DNA of 64,000 nt from Armatimonadetes bacterium 55-13 (GCA_001898035.1 MKRX01000006.1:124436-188435); one strand, 5' to 3'; positions 9,477 to 18,720 are shown, counted from the first letter of the stretch. The notes: generated by a model not told the origin, from the letters alone. Numbers and translations are program-made.

Positions 9477-10283
9477 TTACTTCTTGCTGCGTCGGCGGCG
9501 CAAAAGTGCTACCGCGCCTAAAGCTAGGGCCGCCATGGAAGCTGGTTCAGGAACCGCTGCCACCTTGTCCGTGCTGATCGTAAAGCTCTGACCGGGATTG
9601 ATGATCTTATTCCACTGGAATCCGTAAGCCGCGTCGCCCGAATAGTTCTGTCCGAGGCCATTGCCCGCCAGTGTGTCCAGGTTATATCCGCTCGTTCCTG
9701 TAATCGAGGAAGCGAATAGCGCCCCAACTTGGCTCCGACCAGGAACGGGAGTCGCTCCTTGATCCACCATGTTGAGAGAAAAGTCTCCATCTACTTGCGA
9801 CACCTGAGATGCGTTGACGCGGGTGACCGTATCGTTCGCGGAAGTGTTGTTCAAATCGAAGTCGTTGTACTGAAACAGCCGAAAATCGAGCGAGTTATTG
9901 CCGATGTTTCGAACGCGAACGATCTCCGCTAAATCGAAGGAGGTCAAACCGCCCGTCAAAACGTACGTGATATCGATGGCGAATCCCTTAACGTTATTCG
10001 TATAGGTCAGATCCAAAAAGCGATTGCCGACCTGGCTCGAATTGGTAAGAGTCAAATTCTGAATGTAATCGGCCGTACTGCCGTCGCCCACTCGCCACAT
10101 ATAGGTGTTCGAAAACACCTGATCGACACCCAAAATATTCCACTGGTCCAGCCCCATCGTGCTGTTCGCGACAATGCGAGCCGACGTATTGGTGTCGGTA
10201 AGAGTGAAAGTTTGTGCTGATCCAATTGCGGCGGCTACCGCGAACACCAGGAAGCCTGAAAAACGAAGCAAATTCTTACGCAT
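9477..10283 (-). CDS. PEP-CTERM sorting-domain secreted protein
   Basis: The start is set at ATG 10283, where GGAGAGG precedes a signal peptide (MRKNLLRFSGFLVFAVAAA); a longer open frame to 10388 lacks these. The mature region is Asn/Thr-rich and beta-like, typical of an exported surface protein. The C terminus VPEPASMAALALGAVALLRR plus basic tail is a PEP-CTERM signal: PEP motif, hydrophobic span, Arg/Lys tail. Such proteins are processed by an exosortase and are often linked to extracellular polysaccharide or surface structures. No exosortase is in this window. Substrate or partner is unknown. Confidence 0.88.
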   Translation of the reverse strand: MRKNLLRFSGFLVFAVAAAIGSAQTFTLTDTNTSARIVANSTMGLDQWNILGVDQVFSNTYMWRVGDGSTADYIQNLTLTNSSQVGNRFLDLTYTNNVKGFAIDITYVLTGGLTSFDLAEIVRVRNIGNNSLDFRLFQYNDFDLNNTSANDTVTRVNASQVSQVDGDFSLNMVDQGATPVPGRSQVGALFASSITGTSGYNLDTLAGNGLGQNYSGDAAYGFQWNKIINPGQSFTISTDKVAAVPEPASMAALALGAVALLRRRRSKK

Positions 10284-10389
10284 AGCGCCAACCTCTCCGA
10301 GCAAAAAAACATGCTCAATAGAATTTCTCATTGTATAGCCCGCTACCTCATGGATAGCCACGGCAAAAATGCGAGTTACACCCCTCATT

Positions 10390-11199
10390 CTAGCACGTTT
10401 CTAAACCCATCCGCAGCTGACTACACCTACTGACTCTTACTTGACGCCTCTCTGCCAGTTCGAGTTCAATATCCTCGTAAATTTTTATGTCGAGCACCAC
10501 CCTGGCAAGGGGACTTACGTGGGCCAAACGATCTAGGTCCACCTCCGTCACGTAACCCAACCGTGGATACCCACCCAATGTCGGACCATCTGGACCTATC
10601 GTAATTAACTGTCCGCTTGGCGTGATCTGAATCGTGCCCACGCAGCAAGGCTCACTCACAATCTCTGCCAATCCCAATGGCCCCATCCCATCCATCCGAA
10701 TCCCCATCCGACTCATCTTCGGATTGATCGTGAGTTCAAGTCGGCCGACTGATTCAAACCCCTCGGCGGGCAGATATCCAATCGGCCCCAATCGGAGCGA
10801 GCTAGGAGGATCTGCCAGCCTCGCCACCCGTCCTCTGCCACCAACCCCCCATCCGCCCGGCTCGGCCAAATAGACCGTTCCCAAGGTGCTCACCTGAACC
10901 ACCTCCCCCTCATAAACCTGGATCGCCGAGTTACCCACACGGGGTTGACCGTCCACCATCAATCCCTGCACCGATCCAACGTTGCTCAAAACCGTACTCT
11001 TGGTACAAACGAGCTCTGCGGTACCGCCAAATATCTCGAGCGCCGACTGCTCAAGCGAGTTCCCGACAAGGCACTGCGCAAGTTCAAAACTCTCGGAATC
11101 CAGCGGCCCTCCCGGCGGTACTCCATACCGACGGCGAGAAAGTCCTCCCTCCCGCACGACGGTTGCGATCCCAAATATGCGCTTGAGATCAAAGCTCAA
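10390..11199 (-). CDS. pxpC: 5-oxoprolinase subunit C (biotin-dependent carboxylase-like, KipA family)
   Basis: PxpC forms, with PxpA and PxpB, the ATP-dependent 5-oxoprolinase that converts pyroglutamate to glutamate. The N-terminal segment GLSRRRYGVPPGGPLDSESF is the hallmark of the family, followed by GGTAELVC and ITIGPDGPTLGGYPRLGYV. At 269 aa it is somewhat short for PxpC (around 310 aa is common). Translation starts at TTG 11199, whose TTGA overlaps the pxpA stop, so the subunits are coupled. The order B-A-C on the minus strand makes one operon transcribed away from dut. Confidence 0.9.
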   Translation of the reverse strand: MSFDLKRIFGIATVVREGGLSRRRYGVPPGGPLDSESFELAQCLVGNSLEQSALEIFGGTAELVCTKSTVLSNVGSVQGLMVDGQPRVGNSAIQVYEGEVVQVSTLGTVYLAEPGGWGVGGRGRVARLADPPSSLRLGPIGYLPAEGFESVGRLELTINPKMSRMGIRMDGMGPLGLAEIVSEPCCVGTIQITPSGQLITIGPDGPTLGGYPRLGYVTEVDLDRLAHVSPLARVVLDIKIYEDIELELAERRQVRVSRCSQLRMGLETC

Positions 11200-11948
11200 G
11201 CGCCGACCTCAAACCCTTCATCTTTTAGCGCTCTGTACACTAATTCTGCAAACTCTAAGCAGTCCGGCGTATCGCCATGAAGACATATCGAGTCCACTCG
11301 CTCTGCTAGCGATAACGCCTGTCGTCGTATCTGATCGGGGTCATCCAGAACCGCTCCTGGCTCGGATCGGGGGACCAACATGCCGTCGGGCTGGTAAGCC
11401 CGATCCGCGAATCCTTCCCGAATAAGGGTCGAATGAGATAGAGACGCAATCACTGAATGGGTGGTCCCCGCCAGACCCATCAGCGGCATCGCCGGGCCCA
11501 CCAAAGCAAATACATCGGCTGCCGCCGGGTTCACCTTCTCCAACCGACCGGGAATCGGATCGTAGCTGCTCCCCCGAGAGATTCGTTCTTCATGGTCACT
11601 CCATCCGTGAGGCAGCCTCTTCGCCGATTCGTTATACAGACTTCCGTGCGGCTTGACGTAGTCGAACCGCGCTTCCAGCAACACAAACATCATCTGCTCG
11701 GCCATCAATGCGTTTGCTTCGTCGGATTGCGGTCGGGGTCCTCGGCCCATCGTCGCCCGATCCGCGTAACCAGGATGCGCTCCCGTTCGAATGCCTAAAT
11801 CGCGGCAGAGCCAGTAGGTTTCCTCTGTCAATTCCCGGCTCCCGGCGTGGAACCCCAAACAAACGTTTGCCGAGGTCGCGAAGCTCAACAACTCTCGGTC
11901 GTAGGGAAATCCCTCTCCGATATCTACATTCAAGTCCACTCGCTTCAC
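11196..11948 (-). CDS. pxpA: 5-oxoprolinase subunit A (LamB/YcsF family)
   Basis: The family start VKRVDLNVDIGEGFPYDREL places translation at GTG 11948, overlapping the pxpB stop by GTGA and preceded by GGGGGGAGAGG; the open frame continues upstream to 12344 only as a shadow of pxpB. Family segments NVCLGFHAGS, GIRTGAHPGYADRATMGR, YVKPHGSLYN and SICLHGDTPD are all visible. At 250 aa the length fits. It supplies the catalytic subunit of pyroglutamate hydrolysis with PxpB and PxpC. Confidence 0.95.
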   Translation of the reverse strand: MKRVDLNVDIGEGFPYDRELLSFATSANVCLGFHAGSRELTEETYWLCRDLGIRTGAHPGYADRATMGRGPRPQSDEANALMAEQMMFVLLEARFDYVKPHGSLYNESAKRLPHGWSDHEERISRGSSYDPIPGRLEKVNPAAADVFALVGPAMPLMGLAGTTHSVIASLSHSTLIREGFADRAYQPDGMLVPRSEPGAVLDDPDQIRRQALSLAERVDSICLHGDTPDCLEFAELVYRALKDEGFEVGA

Positions 11949-12589
11949 AACCTCTCCCCCCTCAACCTCTCGAACTCTCTGGCATCGATACGTGTGAATC
12001 TCACTCGGTCCCCCGCCGAAAGCGGAAAATAGTCGTCTTCTACATCGACCATGGTCAAAGGGGTTCGCCCAATCATTCGCCATCCTCCTGGGGTCGCCTG
12101 GGGATACACCGCCGTCTGTCGTCCCGTAATCGCCACCGACCCCGGCTCCACGCGAGTCCGGGGCGTATCGAGCCGCCCCACTCCTGCAATCGCCTCCGGC
12201 AAGTATCCCAAATACCCAAATCCTGGGGCGAACCCCACCGCGAAGCAAAGGTATTCGACGCTGAGATGCACGGAAATCACTTCGTCCTCCGGAAGATCCA
12301 ACTGCTCCGCCGTGGCCCGCAAATCCTCTCCGAATTCGTAACAAACGGGAATGGTCCGCAGAACACCCCCTTCGTCGACTGTCTGGACAAGACTTAAAGC
12401 GTCAGAAAGCGTGCTCGTTACCTCCTGAACCGACCTAACCCGGTCGTAAAAATAGACGCCAACGGTCTCGTAACTCGCCACCGCTTCTTGAACCCCCGCC
12501 ACCTCCATCAAGGCATCGGCCGCCACATGGGGAGCTATTGGCAAATCCCGCAGAATCAAAGCCCGTTCGCCCAACCTTTCCGCCCGCAT
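11945..12589 (-). CDS. pxpB: 5-oxoprolinase subunit B (KipI family)
   Basis: The 214-aa protein from ATG 12589 has the KipI/PxpB core: IPVCYEFGEDL, VAFAPGFGYLGYLPE-type segment (here VGFAPGFGYLGYLPEA), LDTPRTRVEPGSVAITGRQT and YPQATPGGWRMIGRTP. Upstream codons to 12742 run into the divergently oriented dut gene and were excluded. It is the first gene of the pxpBAC operon, and the close divergent spacing to dut (about 40 bp) means the two promoters must overlap the opposite gene or be very compact. Confidence 0.92.
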   Translation of the reverse strand: MRAERLGERALILRDLPIAPHVAADALMEVAGVQEAVASYETVGVYFYDRVRSVQEVTSTLSDALSLVQTVDEGGVLRTIPVCYEFGEDLRATAEQLDLPEDEVISVHLSVEYLCFAVGFAPGFGYLGYLPEAIAGVGRLDTPRTRVEPGSVAITGRQTAVYPQATPGGWRMIGRTPLTMVDVEDDYFPLSAGDRVRFTRIDAREFERLRGERL

Positions 12590-12631
12590 ACCCAAAGTAT
12601 GAGCTTCCTCAGCTATCATGTCTGCCATCCC

Positions 12632-13066
12632 ATGCGCGTAGATATCCCAATTGCCGTCACGGAAGAAGCCCTCATCCCCTCCTATCAAACGGAAGGCTCG
12701 GCCGGTATGGATCTGCGCTCCGCTATCGAGTTCACCCTTCAACCCATGGAACGAAAACTCGTACCCACCGGATTACGCATGGCGATCCCCCCGGGTTACG
12801 AGGGCCAAGTCCGCCCAAGATCTGGCCTTGCCTATAAACACGGCGTCGGCATGGTCAACTCCCCCGGCACCATCGACTGCGATTATCGCGGGGAAATCGG
12901 AGTTTTACTGATCAATTTGGGCCAAGAAGCAGTCACATTCCAAAAGGGTGATCGAATCGCACAGCTCGTCATTGCGCAATACCAGCGCGCCGAGCTAACT
13001 GTTCATCCGACGTTGGAGGAGACCGAAAGAGGTGGCGGAGGTTTTGGGAGCACAGGGAAACAATAA
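12632..13066 (+). CDS. dut: dUTP diphosphatase
   Basis: Trimeric dUTPase hydrolyses dUTP to dUMP and keeps uracil out of DNA. The five motifs are visible: AGMDLRS, RPRSGLA, GTIDCDYRGEIGV (with the catalytic Asp/Tyr region), GDRIAQLV and the C-terminal P-loop-like RGGGGFGSTG. ATG 12632 gives 144 aa, the family norm; upstream in-frame ATG 12599 overlaps the pxpB 5' end and is less likely. The 3' end overlaps the next gene by 35 bases. Confidence 0.96.
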   Translation: MRVDIPIAVTEEALIPSYQTEGSAGMDLRSAIEFTLQPMERKLVPTGLRMAIPPGYEGQVRPRSGLAYKHGVGMVNSPGTIDCDYRGEIGVLLINLGQEAVTFQKGDRIAQLVIAQYQRAELTVHPTLEETERGGGGFGSTGKQ

Positions 13067-14132
13067 GGCGATCATCTGCGATAGATGTTTTGCCTCGGTA
13101 AAGGCAGGGTCGGATTTCTGTCCAGAATGCGGCGCCCCGCTTGGCAACGGCCCTACCGAAGGCAGCGATTCGGCTGTCTACACGGAACTCGCGCGCGCCA
13201 ACCTGCTCCGGATGCGTGGCGATTACACCGCCGCCCAAGAGCAGTGCCGAGCGATCCTCCACAAATTCCCCAATAACGTCTCCGCAAATCAGCTTCTTGG
13301 CGACATCTGCGTCGAAACCGGCGATCTCGAACAGGCAAAGGAATGGTACGAACTTGCCTTGGACATCGCCCCCGATTCTGAGTCCATCCGCCAGAAGCTC
13401 GAAATCACCCGCCAAAGAATTGAGCACAAGGAAACCGAGGGCCTTGTGGAACAGCTCGGACTCCCCCCGACCAAGCCCAGAAACGGTGCTTTCGCGCTCA
13501 CCCTGGCTGCCCTGGTCGTTTCAGTCGGATTCATCGCCTATCTCATCGGCTCAAACCGAAATAAGACCGCCACCAACGAGCCCACCCGAACTACCATCAC
13601 CGCCCCTGCCGAAAGACCAACCCAAACGACATCCAATCCCGGTCCGACTTCGAGCGATCAAACCGGACAGACGACCATCCAAAACCCACCGGTCTCTGCT
13701 AAGGGGGCTGCCGAAGATCGTGCCCTGGCTCAATTGATCACGCAGCGCAATCCTTACGGAGATCGCCTGATCAGCCTCACCCAAGACCCCCGTTCCGGGC
13801 TCGTCATTCTCACCTATTCGGTCAACGAGAATGAGGACGAAAAGCAAATCGGCGCCGCGCTTGCCGCTTCCGCGTTCGACAACAGCCTGAACGCCTCAAT
13901 CCTCACCGTTCGTGCCATCAGAAAGGATTTGCTTACTTACGTGGCCGATGCTCACCGCGCTGCTTACGAGGAAACGAAGTCCGAATCTTGGCAATCGCAA
14001 AATGCGAACGATCCCACCGCGCTGGGTCGCCATATCTTCGCTCAAGAGTGGACGCCAAACGGGACCACCACTCCCTCCAGTTCCACCCCAAACAACTCAA
14101 CCGATCCATCCGCGCAAGTACCTGGGCCATAA
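13032..14132 (+). CDS. Zinc-ribbon, TPR and single-span membrane protein of unknown function
   Basis: Starting at GTG 13032 inside the dut 3' end, with GGAGGA 12 bases upstream, the protein has a zinc ribbon (CDRC...CPEC, residues about 16-36), two or so TPR helices (about 50-125) and one membrane span (ALTLAALVVSVGFIAYLIGS, about 155-175). A Thr/Pro/Gln-rich linker follows, then a ~110-residue C-terminal domain facing the outside that I do not recognise. The overlap implies co-expression with dut, but a functional link is not evident. It may be a scaffold or sensor. Confidence 0.8.
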   Translation: MAEVLGAQGNNKAIICDRCFASVKAGSDFCPECGAPLGNGPTEGSDSAVYTELARANLLRMRGDYTAAQEQCRAILHKFPNNVSANQLLGDICVETGDLEQAKEWYELALDIAPDSESIRQKLEITRQRIEHKETEGLVEQLGLPPTKPRNGAFALTLAALVVSVGFIAYLIGSNRNKTATNEPTRTTITAPAERPTQTTSNPGPTSSDQTGQTTIQNPPVSAKGAAEDRALAQLITQRNPYGDRLISLTQDPRSGLVILTYSVNENEDEKQIGAALAASAFDNSLNASILTVRAIRKDLLTYVADAHRAAYEETKSESWQSQNANDPTALGRHIFAQEWTPNGTTTPSSSTPNNSTDPSAQVPGP

Positions 14133-14139
14133 TCAGCCC

Positions 14140-14877
14140 ATGCGCCTCTCAGTCCAGCTTTACACGCTCAGAAATCCTCTCGGCGAGAACTTCGCCGGCA
14201 CGCTCAAGGCCCTCAAAGCCATTGGCTTCGAATACGTCGAACTCGCCGGATATAACGGTCTATCACCTGCCGAGGTCAAAAAAATCCTCGACGACAATGG
14301 CCTCAAAGTCAGCGGCGCTCATTACGGCCTTGATGCCCTCAAAGATGTCGACGCAATTGTCGCCGACTCCCACACCCTAGGCAATGAAAACGTAATCCTC
14401 CCTTGGATCAGCGAAGAACAATACAAGAACGGCTGGGTCGAATTCGCCATGGAGCTAGAGCCCCTCGCCCGCGCTTACCAAGACAAGGGCCTCACCTTCT
14501 CCTATCACAACCACGCCTTCGAGTTCGAAAACCCCGTCCCCAGCACCTTCGCTGAAATGTGGGACAAGACCGAGCCCGATCTGATTCAGGCTCAACTCGA
14601 TCTTGGTTGGATCACCGTCGCCGGAGAAGACCCTGTCGCCTGGATAGAAAAGCTGGGTAAGCGCGTCTCCAGTGTCCATCTGAAGGACTACTCGGGCAAT
14701 CGAGAGCGTCATGACATCGAAGCCGGCAAGGGTGTGATCAATTGGGAACCCATCCTCCAAAAGTGCGAAGAACTGGGTGTTCCCTTTGGTTCCATCGAAA
14801 TGGACAACACCCCAGATGAACCCATCACCTCGGTCCGTCGATCCGCCGAGTATTTCTTTGGAAAGGGCCTGAAGTAA
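14140..14877 (+). CDS. Sugar phosphate isomerase/epimerase-like TIM barrel protein
   Basis: From ATG 14140 the 245-aa protein reads RLSVQLYTLRNPLGENFAGT, the start of the AP-endonuclease/xylose-isomerase-like barrel family. Metal-site segments include FSYHNHAFEFE, AQLDLGWITVAGEDP, VHLKDYS and a late GSIEMDNTPDEP. Substrates of this family are sugars or inositols (for example myo-inosose or 3-keto sugars), and the exact one cannot be told. It lies 7 bases after the preceding gene, so is probably co-transcribed. Confidence 0.88.
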   Translation: MRLSVQLYTLRNPLGENFAGTLKALKAIGFEYVELAGYNGLSPAEVKKILDDNGLKVSGAHYGLDALKDVDAIVADSHTLGNENVILPWISEEQYKNGWVEFAMELEPLARAYQDKGLTFSYHNHAFEFENPVPSTFAEMWDKTEPDLIQAQLDLGWITVAGEDPVAWIEKLGKRVSSVHLKDYSGNRERHDIEAGKGVINWEPILQKCEELGVPFGSIEMDNTPDEPITSVRRSAEYFFGKGLK

Positions 14878-14923
14878 AAATTCCTGGATCAACCTCCGCC
14901 ATTCGCGTCGTCAAATCATATCG

Positions 14924-15748
14924 ATGGAACGACGCAATGGCGGTTGCAACCCCCGGCTGGTCATCGGCCTCATCGTCGCCGTGATTTCCGTCATCGGCTA
15001 CTTCTCGTCCAGTTCCAAGAACGCCGTCACCGGCGAGACCCAGCACGTCTCCATGTCCCCCGACCAAGAGATCGCCCTCGGCCTCCAAGCCACCCCGCAA
15101 ATGGTCGATCAATACGGCGGCCAAGAAAAGAACACCGCCGCCGCCGAGCGAGTCCAAGCCATAGGCGCCAAAGTCGTCAGAAACTCCGACGCCAGCCAAA
15201 CCCCTTACGAATTCGACTTCCACCTCCTTTCGGACCGCCAAACCATCAACGCCTTCGCCCTCCCCGGCGGCCAAATTTTCATCACCCGAGCCCTCCTGGA
15301 TCGGCTGACCACCGATGGCCAACTGGCCGGTGTCCTCGGTCATGAAGTCGGCCACGTCTGCGCCCGCCACGGCGCTGAACACATGGCCAAGGCCCAACTC
15401 ACCCAGGGCCTTACCGGAGCCGCCGTCATCGCCACCTACGACCCCAATAACCCAAGTTCCCGAAACACCGCCGCCATCGCCGCCATGGTCGGCCAACTCG
15501 TGAACCTCAAATACGGTCGCGAAGACGAACTGGAATCAGACGATCTCGGCGTTCGCTTCATGTCTCAGGCCGGCTATGATCCCCGATCCATGATCGAGGT
15601 CATGAAGATTCTCAAACAAGCCTCCGGCAACGGCCGCCAACCCGAGTTCTTCAGCACCCACCCCAATCCCGACAACCGAATCGAAAAGATCCAAGCCGCC
15701 ATCCAAAAAAGATTCCCCACCGGCGTCCCCACCAACTTGACCCCCTAA
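14924..15748 (+). CDS. M48 family metallopeptidase, membrane-anchored
   Basis: The 274-aa protein has an N-terminal signal anchor (LVIGLIVAVISVIGYFSSS) and the M48 zinc motif GHEVGHVCARHGAEHMA, with a third ligand in ELESDDLGVRFMSQAGYDP and the family C-terminal FSTHPNPDNRIEKI. It resembles the periplasmic BepA/LoiP-type quality-control peptidases rather than the multi-span HtpX. A role in envelope protein turnover is the likely function, by family. Confidence 0.9.
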   Translation: MERRNGGCNPRLVIGLIVAVISVIGYFSSSSKNAVTGETQHVSMSPDQEIALGLQATPQMVDQYGGQEKNTAAAERVQAIGAKVVRNSDASQTPYEFDFHLLSDRQTINAFALPGGQIFITRALLDRLTTDGQLAGVLGHEVGHVCARHGAEHMAKAQLTQGLTGAAVIATYDPNNPSSRNTAAIAAMVGQLVNLKYGREDELESDDLGVRFMSQAGYDPRSMIEVMKILKQASGNGRQPEFFSTHPNPDNRIEKIQAAIQKRFPTGVPTNLTP

Positions 15749-15792
15749 TACCTATCCCCTAACACCTAACGCCTAACACCTCCTCGTCCCCA
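15743..15792. repeat. CCTAACACCT-type short repeats
   Basis: Four close copies of CCTAAyACCT/CCTAACGCC with related CCTATCCC run from the M48 stop codon to 15792. The same words occur before queF at 25284-25330, so this is a dispersed intergenic repeat family. Confidence 0.6.
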
Positions 15793-15834
15793 GGTATCCT
15801 TTCACTCGGCGCAGGGGCGCAAAAAGAACCTGAA

Positions 15835-17382
15835 ATGAGTGATCCAGGCAACACCACCGTTACCCCGACTAATGGTCCCGCGGTAGCAACGGCACACGCG
15901 CTCCAAACCCTGATCAAAGAGATTTCTGGGATCACCCAACCTGAGGAGCAAGAACAGCTAATGGCGAGTGGAAACTTCGACGCAGATATCGTTGTGATCG
16001 GTGCCGGCCCCGGTGGCTATGTCGCGGCGATTCGTGCCGCGCAACTCGGCGCCAAAACCATCTGCGTTGAGAAAGAATATTTGGGCGGCACATGTCTGAA
16101 CTGGGGATGCATTCCCTCCAAGGTCATGATCGCCAGCGTCGAGCGACTGAATCACGTCAAGCACGCATCGGCTCTGGGCGTAAAAGTTGAGGGAGAAGCC
16201 TCCATCGACTTCGATGCCTTCATGAAGCGCAAAGATAAGGTCGTTCTCGCCCAGCGAGGCGGCGTCGGCATGCTCTTCAAGAAGAACGGCATCCGCCACG
16301 TAGAAGGCTTCGCTTCCTTCATCGATGCGAACACCATCGAAGTCACCGGCAAGGACGGCAAGAAAGAGAAGATCCGCGCGAAGAACTTCGTCCTCGCCAT
16401 GGGCTCCTCGGTCATCCACATCCCGGTCCCCGGTCTCGAAGGCGGCCGTAAGGAAGGCGTTTGGACCTCTGACGAGGCCGTCACCGCCGACCGAATTCCC
16501 AAGTCCATGCTCATTCTGGGTGGCGGCGCCGTCGGCGTGGAACTCGGATACGTTTTCAACGGACTCGGTTCCGATGTCACCGTCGTCGAGATGATGCCCA
16601 ACCTCATCCCCATGATGGACAGCGACCTCGGTGTCGAGCTCGGCAAACTTCTGGGTCGCCAAGGCATCAAGATCCGCACCGGCGCCACCCTCGAAAAGGT
16701 CGAGAAGACCAAGGGCGGCTGGAAGTGCTACGTGAAGAAGGGTGCTGAGACCGAAGTTCTCGAAGTCGAAGTCATTCTCCTCGGTGTCGGACGAAAGGCC
16801 AACACCGACAACATGAACCTCGAAAAGATCGGCGTGAAACTTCACCGCCGAGGCGTCGAGGTCGTCGATGACTCCCTCATCACCAGCGTTCCCAATATCT
16901 ATGCGATTGGCGACGTTACCGGACGCATCCAACTCGCTCACGTGGCGTCGGCGGAAGGCATCCGAGCCGTCACCAACATCATCGAAGGCAAGAGCGAGAA
17001 GATGGACTACAAGGCCGTCCCGAACTGCGTCTACACCGTCCCCGAAGTCTCCAGCGTCGGTCTCACCCAGAGCGAAGCTGAAGCCAAGGGCTACGATGTC
17101 GTCGTCGGAAAGGCCAACTTCCGAATCTTCGGTAAGGCCATGGCCATCGCCGAGCAGGACGGTTTCGTCAAGATCGTCGCCGAGAAGAAGTACGGCGAAG
17201 TCCTCGGCGTCCACATGATCGGCCCGCACGTAACGGACATGATCGCTGCCGCCGTAGCTGCGCTCCGATTGGAAGCGACCATGGACTTCATGGCCGAAAC
17301 CATCCACGCGCACCCCACCCTGGCGGAAGCCATGATGGAAGCCTACGAAGACGCCACCGGCCACGCCATCCACAAGATGTAA
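15835..17382 (+). CDS. lpdA: Dihydrolipoyl dehydrogenase (E3)
   Basis: E3 reoxidises dihydrolipoamide in 2-oxoacid dehydrogenase complexes and the glycine cleavage system, passing electrons to NAD. Visible are the FAD fold VVIGAGPGGYVAAIRAAQLG, the redox disulfide GGTCLNWGCIPSK, the NAD fold LGGGAVGVELG, the FAD motif IYAIGDVTG and the dimer-interface HAHPTLAEAMMEA with catalytic His. The first ~42 residues precede the FAD fold and are not a lipoyl domain; ATG 15961 would give a normal ~473 aa protein. No E1 or E2 genes are adjacent. Confidence 0.95.
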   Translation: MSDPGNTTVTPTNGPAVATAHALQTLIKEISGITQPEEQEQLMASGNFDADIVVIGAGPGGYVAAIRAAQLGAKTICVEKEYLGGTCLNWGCIPSKVMIASVERLNHVKHASALGVKVEGEASIDFDAFMKRKDKVVLAQRGGVGMLFKKNGIRHVEGFASFIDANTIEVTGKDGKKEKIRAKNFVLAMGSSVIHIPVPGLEGGRKEGVWTSDEAVTADRIPKSMLILGGGAVGVELGYVFNGLGSDVTVVEMMPNLIPMMDSDLGVELGKLLGRQGIKIRTGATLEKVEKTKGGWKCYVKKGAETEVLEVEVILLGVGRKANTDNMNLEKIGVKLHRRGVEVVDDSLITSVPNIYAIGDVTGRIQLAHVASAEGIRAVTNIIEGKSEKMDYKAVPNCVYTVPEVSSVGLTQSEAEAKGYDVVVGKANFRIFGKAMAIAEQDGFVKIVAEKKYGEVLGVHMIGPHVTDMIAAAVAALRLEATMDFMAETIHAHPTLAEAMMEAYEDATGHAIHKM

Positions 17383-17395
17383 AACCCCCAAGGTA

Positions 17396-17433
17396 AGCGC
17401 CGTCGATTCTCAAGAATCGGCGGCGCTTTTTTT
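17396..17433 (+). terminator. Intrinsic terminator of lpdA
   Basis: A 14-bp stem (17396-17409 with 17414-17427, one G-U pair) with a TCAA loop is followed by seven T residues. Confidence 0.95.
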
Positions 17434-17538
17434 ATCCTCGAACCTTCTCCCTGCTGAGCCTGATGGCGTCTTTTCCGGCCCGAATCGAAGCCGAATAGAG
17501 CCCTTCATCGAAATCCTGGACACTTAACTAAAGAACTG

Positions 17539-17564
17539 TCTCAAATAATCTGATATATTTGAGA
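17539..17564. promoter_or_regulatory. Operator-like dyad before the lipoprotein gene (site 1)
   Basis: TCTCAAATA (17539-17547) and TATTTGAGA (17556-17564) are a perfect 9-bp inverted repeat around an 8-base spacer. The 26-base block matches 20 of 26 positions with 19895-19920, next to the GntR-type regulator, which suggests a common regulator. Confidence 0.65.
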
Positions 17565-17608
17565 GACTGGAGTCTCACCGTCAAGGGAGTTCGTCCAAAA
17601 GAGAGAAT

Positions 17609-17845
17609 ATGAAAGATTCACTGAAGACAATGATCTTGGCATCGTGCATTTTCGCCGCCGTGGTCCTCGTGGGTTGTGGGGAGAAGAGCGACGTGCCCAT
17701 CAGCCAACCGACCACGACTGGCCCGGGCGAATCGTCGAACGGACAAAGAGCCGGTACTCCCGGCGGACCACCCGCGACTCCAGACGCTCATCGAGAGAAA
17801 ATGGGCGAGTCTGGCGGACAAGCTGGCTCAAGACAAGGAATGTAA
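17609..17845 (+). CDS. Small predicted lipoprotein
   Basis: The 78-aa protein begins MKDSLKTMILASCIFAAVVLVGCGEK, a lipoprotein signal peptide with lipobox LVGC. The mature part is short, Gly/Pro/Ser/Thr-rich and probably unstructured. A GAGAG Shine-Dalgarno precedes ATG 17609, and a 26-base operator-like dyad lies 45 bases further up. It is convergent with the prepilin gene and shares its terminator. The shared operator motif ties its expression to the regulator at 18717. Function unknown. Confidence 0.75.
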   Translation: MKDSLKTMILASCIFAAVVLVGCGEKSDVPISQPTTTGPGESSNGQRAGTPGGPPATPDAHREKMGESGGQAGSRQGM

Positions 17846-17854
17846 ACAAAAAGG

Positions 17855-17888
17855 AAGGGCGCCCCTCAAAAAGGGGAGCCCTTCTTTT
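17855..17888. terminator. Bidirectional terminator between lipoprotein and prepilin genes
   Basis: AAGGGC-G-CCCCT (17855-17866) pairs with AGGGG-A-GCCCTT (17872-17883) with one internal mismatch. A-rich sequence lies on the left and TCTTTT on the right, so it can work for both convergent genes. Confidence 0.85.
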
Positions 17889-17901
17889 ATCGGGGACGAG
17901 C

Positions 17902-18720
17902 CTAGTCCTGAGCCGAAGTGAACATCGAAAGCGCCCCAAAGGTCGTGCTTCCAACTGTAGTGTTCTTCTTCAGAGCTTGACCGCCTGTGATCGATTTCGA
18001 GTGGCCATCGCAGAATCCAATGTTCGCGCGAGTGCCCGGATGCCGGAAAACGACCGCGCCTTCTTCTCGGTTAAACGTGCGAGTGTCTTGCCAACTCAGC
18101 GTGCCCGCGCCAGCATCGCCCGCCACCAACTTGGTCGGCTGCTCGGCGACGTTCTTCCAAGCGTGCTGGAATGAACCGTTGCCATCGGCAATCAGAACGG
18201 TACCCGCGACGTCTTCAACGGCGGTGGTATTCATCGCCCATCCGGTGCCGTTATCGGACGACGGGCTGCTGACTTGGTCGGCGCCGTCCCAATAAGAGCA
18301 GTTGAGGCCATAAGATCCCCATCTCTCGGTATTGGTTTGCCCCGTCTCCTTCAACACGTTCTCACGAGGAACGTAAATTCCTCGCTTATCCGGAATTGCC
18401 TGCGTCGGACAAGTGAAAACGTCTCGATTCTTAATGTAGGGTTGAACGCAGTCCAGCCACGTATAGCGGCCATTCGGAATGCTAATGTCCTGAGTTCCCC
18501 AGAGACCGACGAACCAGCCGCCGGTATATTGGTCGTCATAGTCGGCCGTGTACTGCACAATGGCGAGGCCGATCTGCTTAGTGTTGGAAAGACATGCCGA
18601 AGACTTAGCCGCCGCCTTCGCCTGTGCGAACACCGGGAAGAGGATAGCGGCTAGGATGGCAATGATTGCAATAACAACGAGCAGTTCGATGAGTGTAAAA
18701 GCTCTGCGAGGTAGTTTCAT
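17902..18720 (-). CDS. Prepilin-type protein with N-terminal methylation motif and H-X9-DG signature
   Basis: The 272-aa protein opens with [20 protein letters not shown], a type IV pilin-like cleavage site and hydrophobic helix, continues [19 protein letters not shown], and ends with the [17 protein letters not shown] block (His, nine residues, Asp-Gly). This is the DUF1559-like pseudopilin family expanded in Planctomycetota and Armatimonadota. Its ATG overlaps the stop of the upstream GntR/LacI regulator (ATGA), so regulator and prepilin are translationally coupled. A role as a surface or secretion-system filament minor subunit is inferred. Confidence 0.92.
   Translation of the reverse strand: MKLPRRAFTLIELLVVIAIIAILAAILFPVFAQAKAAAKSSACLSNTKQIGLAIVQYTADYDDQYTGGWFVGLWGTQDISIPNGRYTWLDCVQPYIKNRDVFTCPTQAIPDKRGIYVPRENVLKETGQTNTERWGSYGLNCSYWDGADQVSSPSSDNGTGWAMNTTAVEDVAGTVLIADGNGSFQHAWKNVAEQPTKLVAGDAGAGTLSWQDTRTFNREEGAVVFRHPGTRANIGFCDGHSKSITGGQALKKNTTVGSTTFGALSMFTSAQD

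Noticed and set aside
11949-12344. N-terminal extension of pxpA up to 12344
   Set aside because: It lies in antisense-like frame of pxpB and carries no PxpA sequence; GTG 11948 matches the family start and GTGA coupling.
15958-17391. 477-codon open frame on the minus strand
   Set aside because: It is the antisense shadow of lpdA; the composition of lpdA codons leaves the opposite frame open, and no family features are seen.
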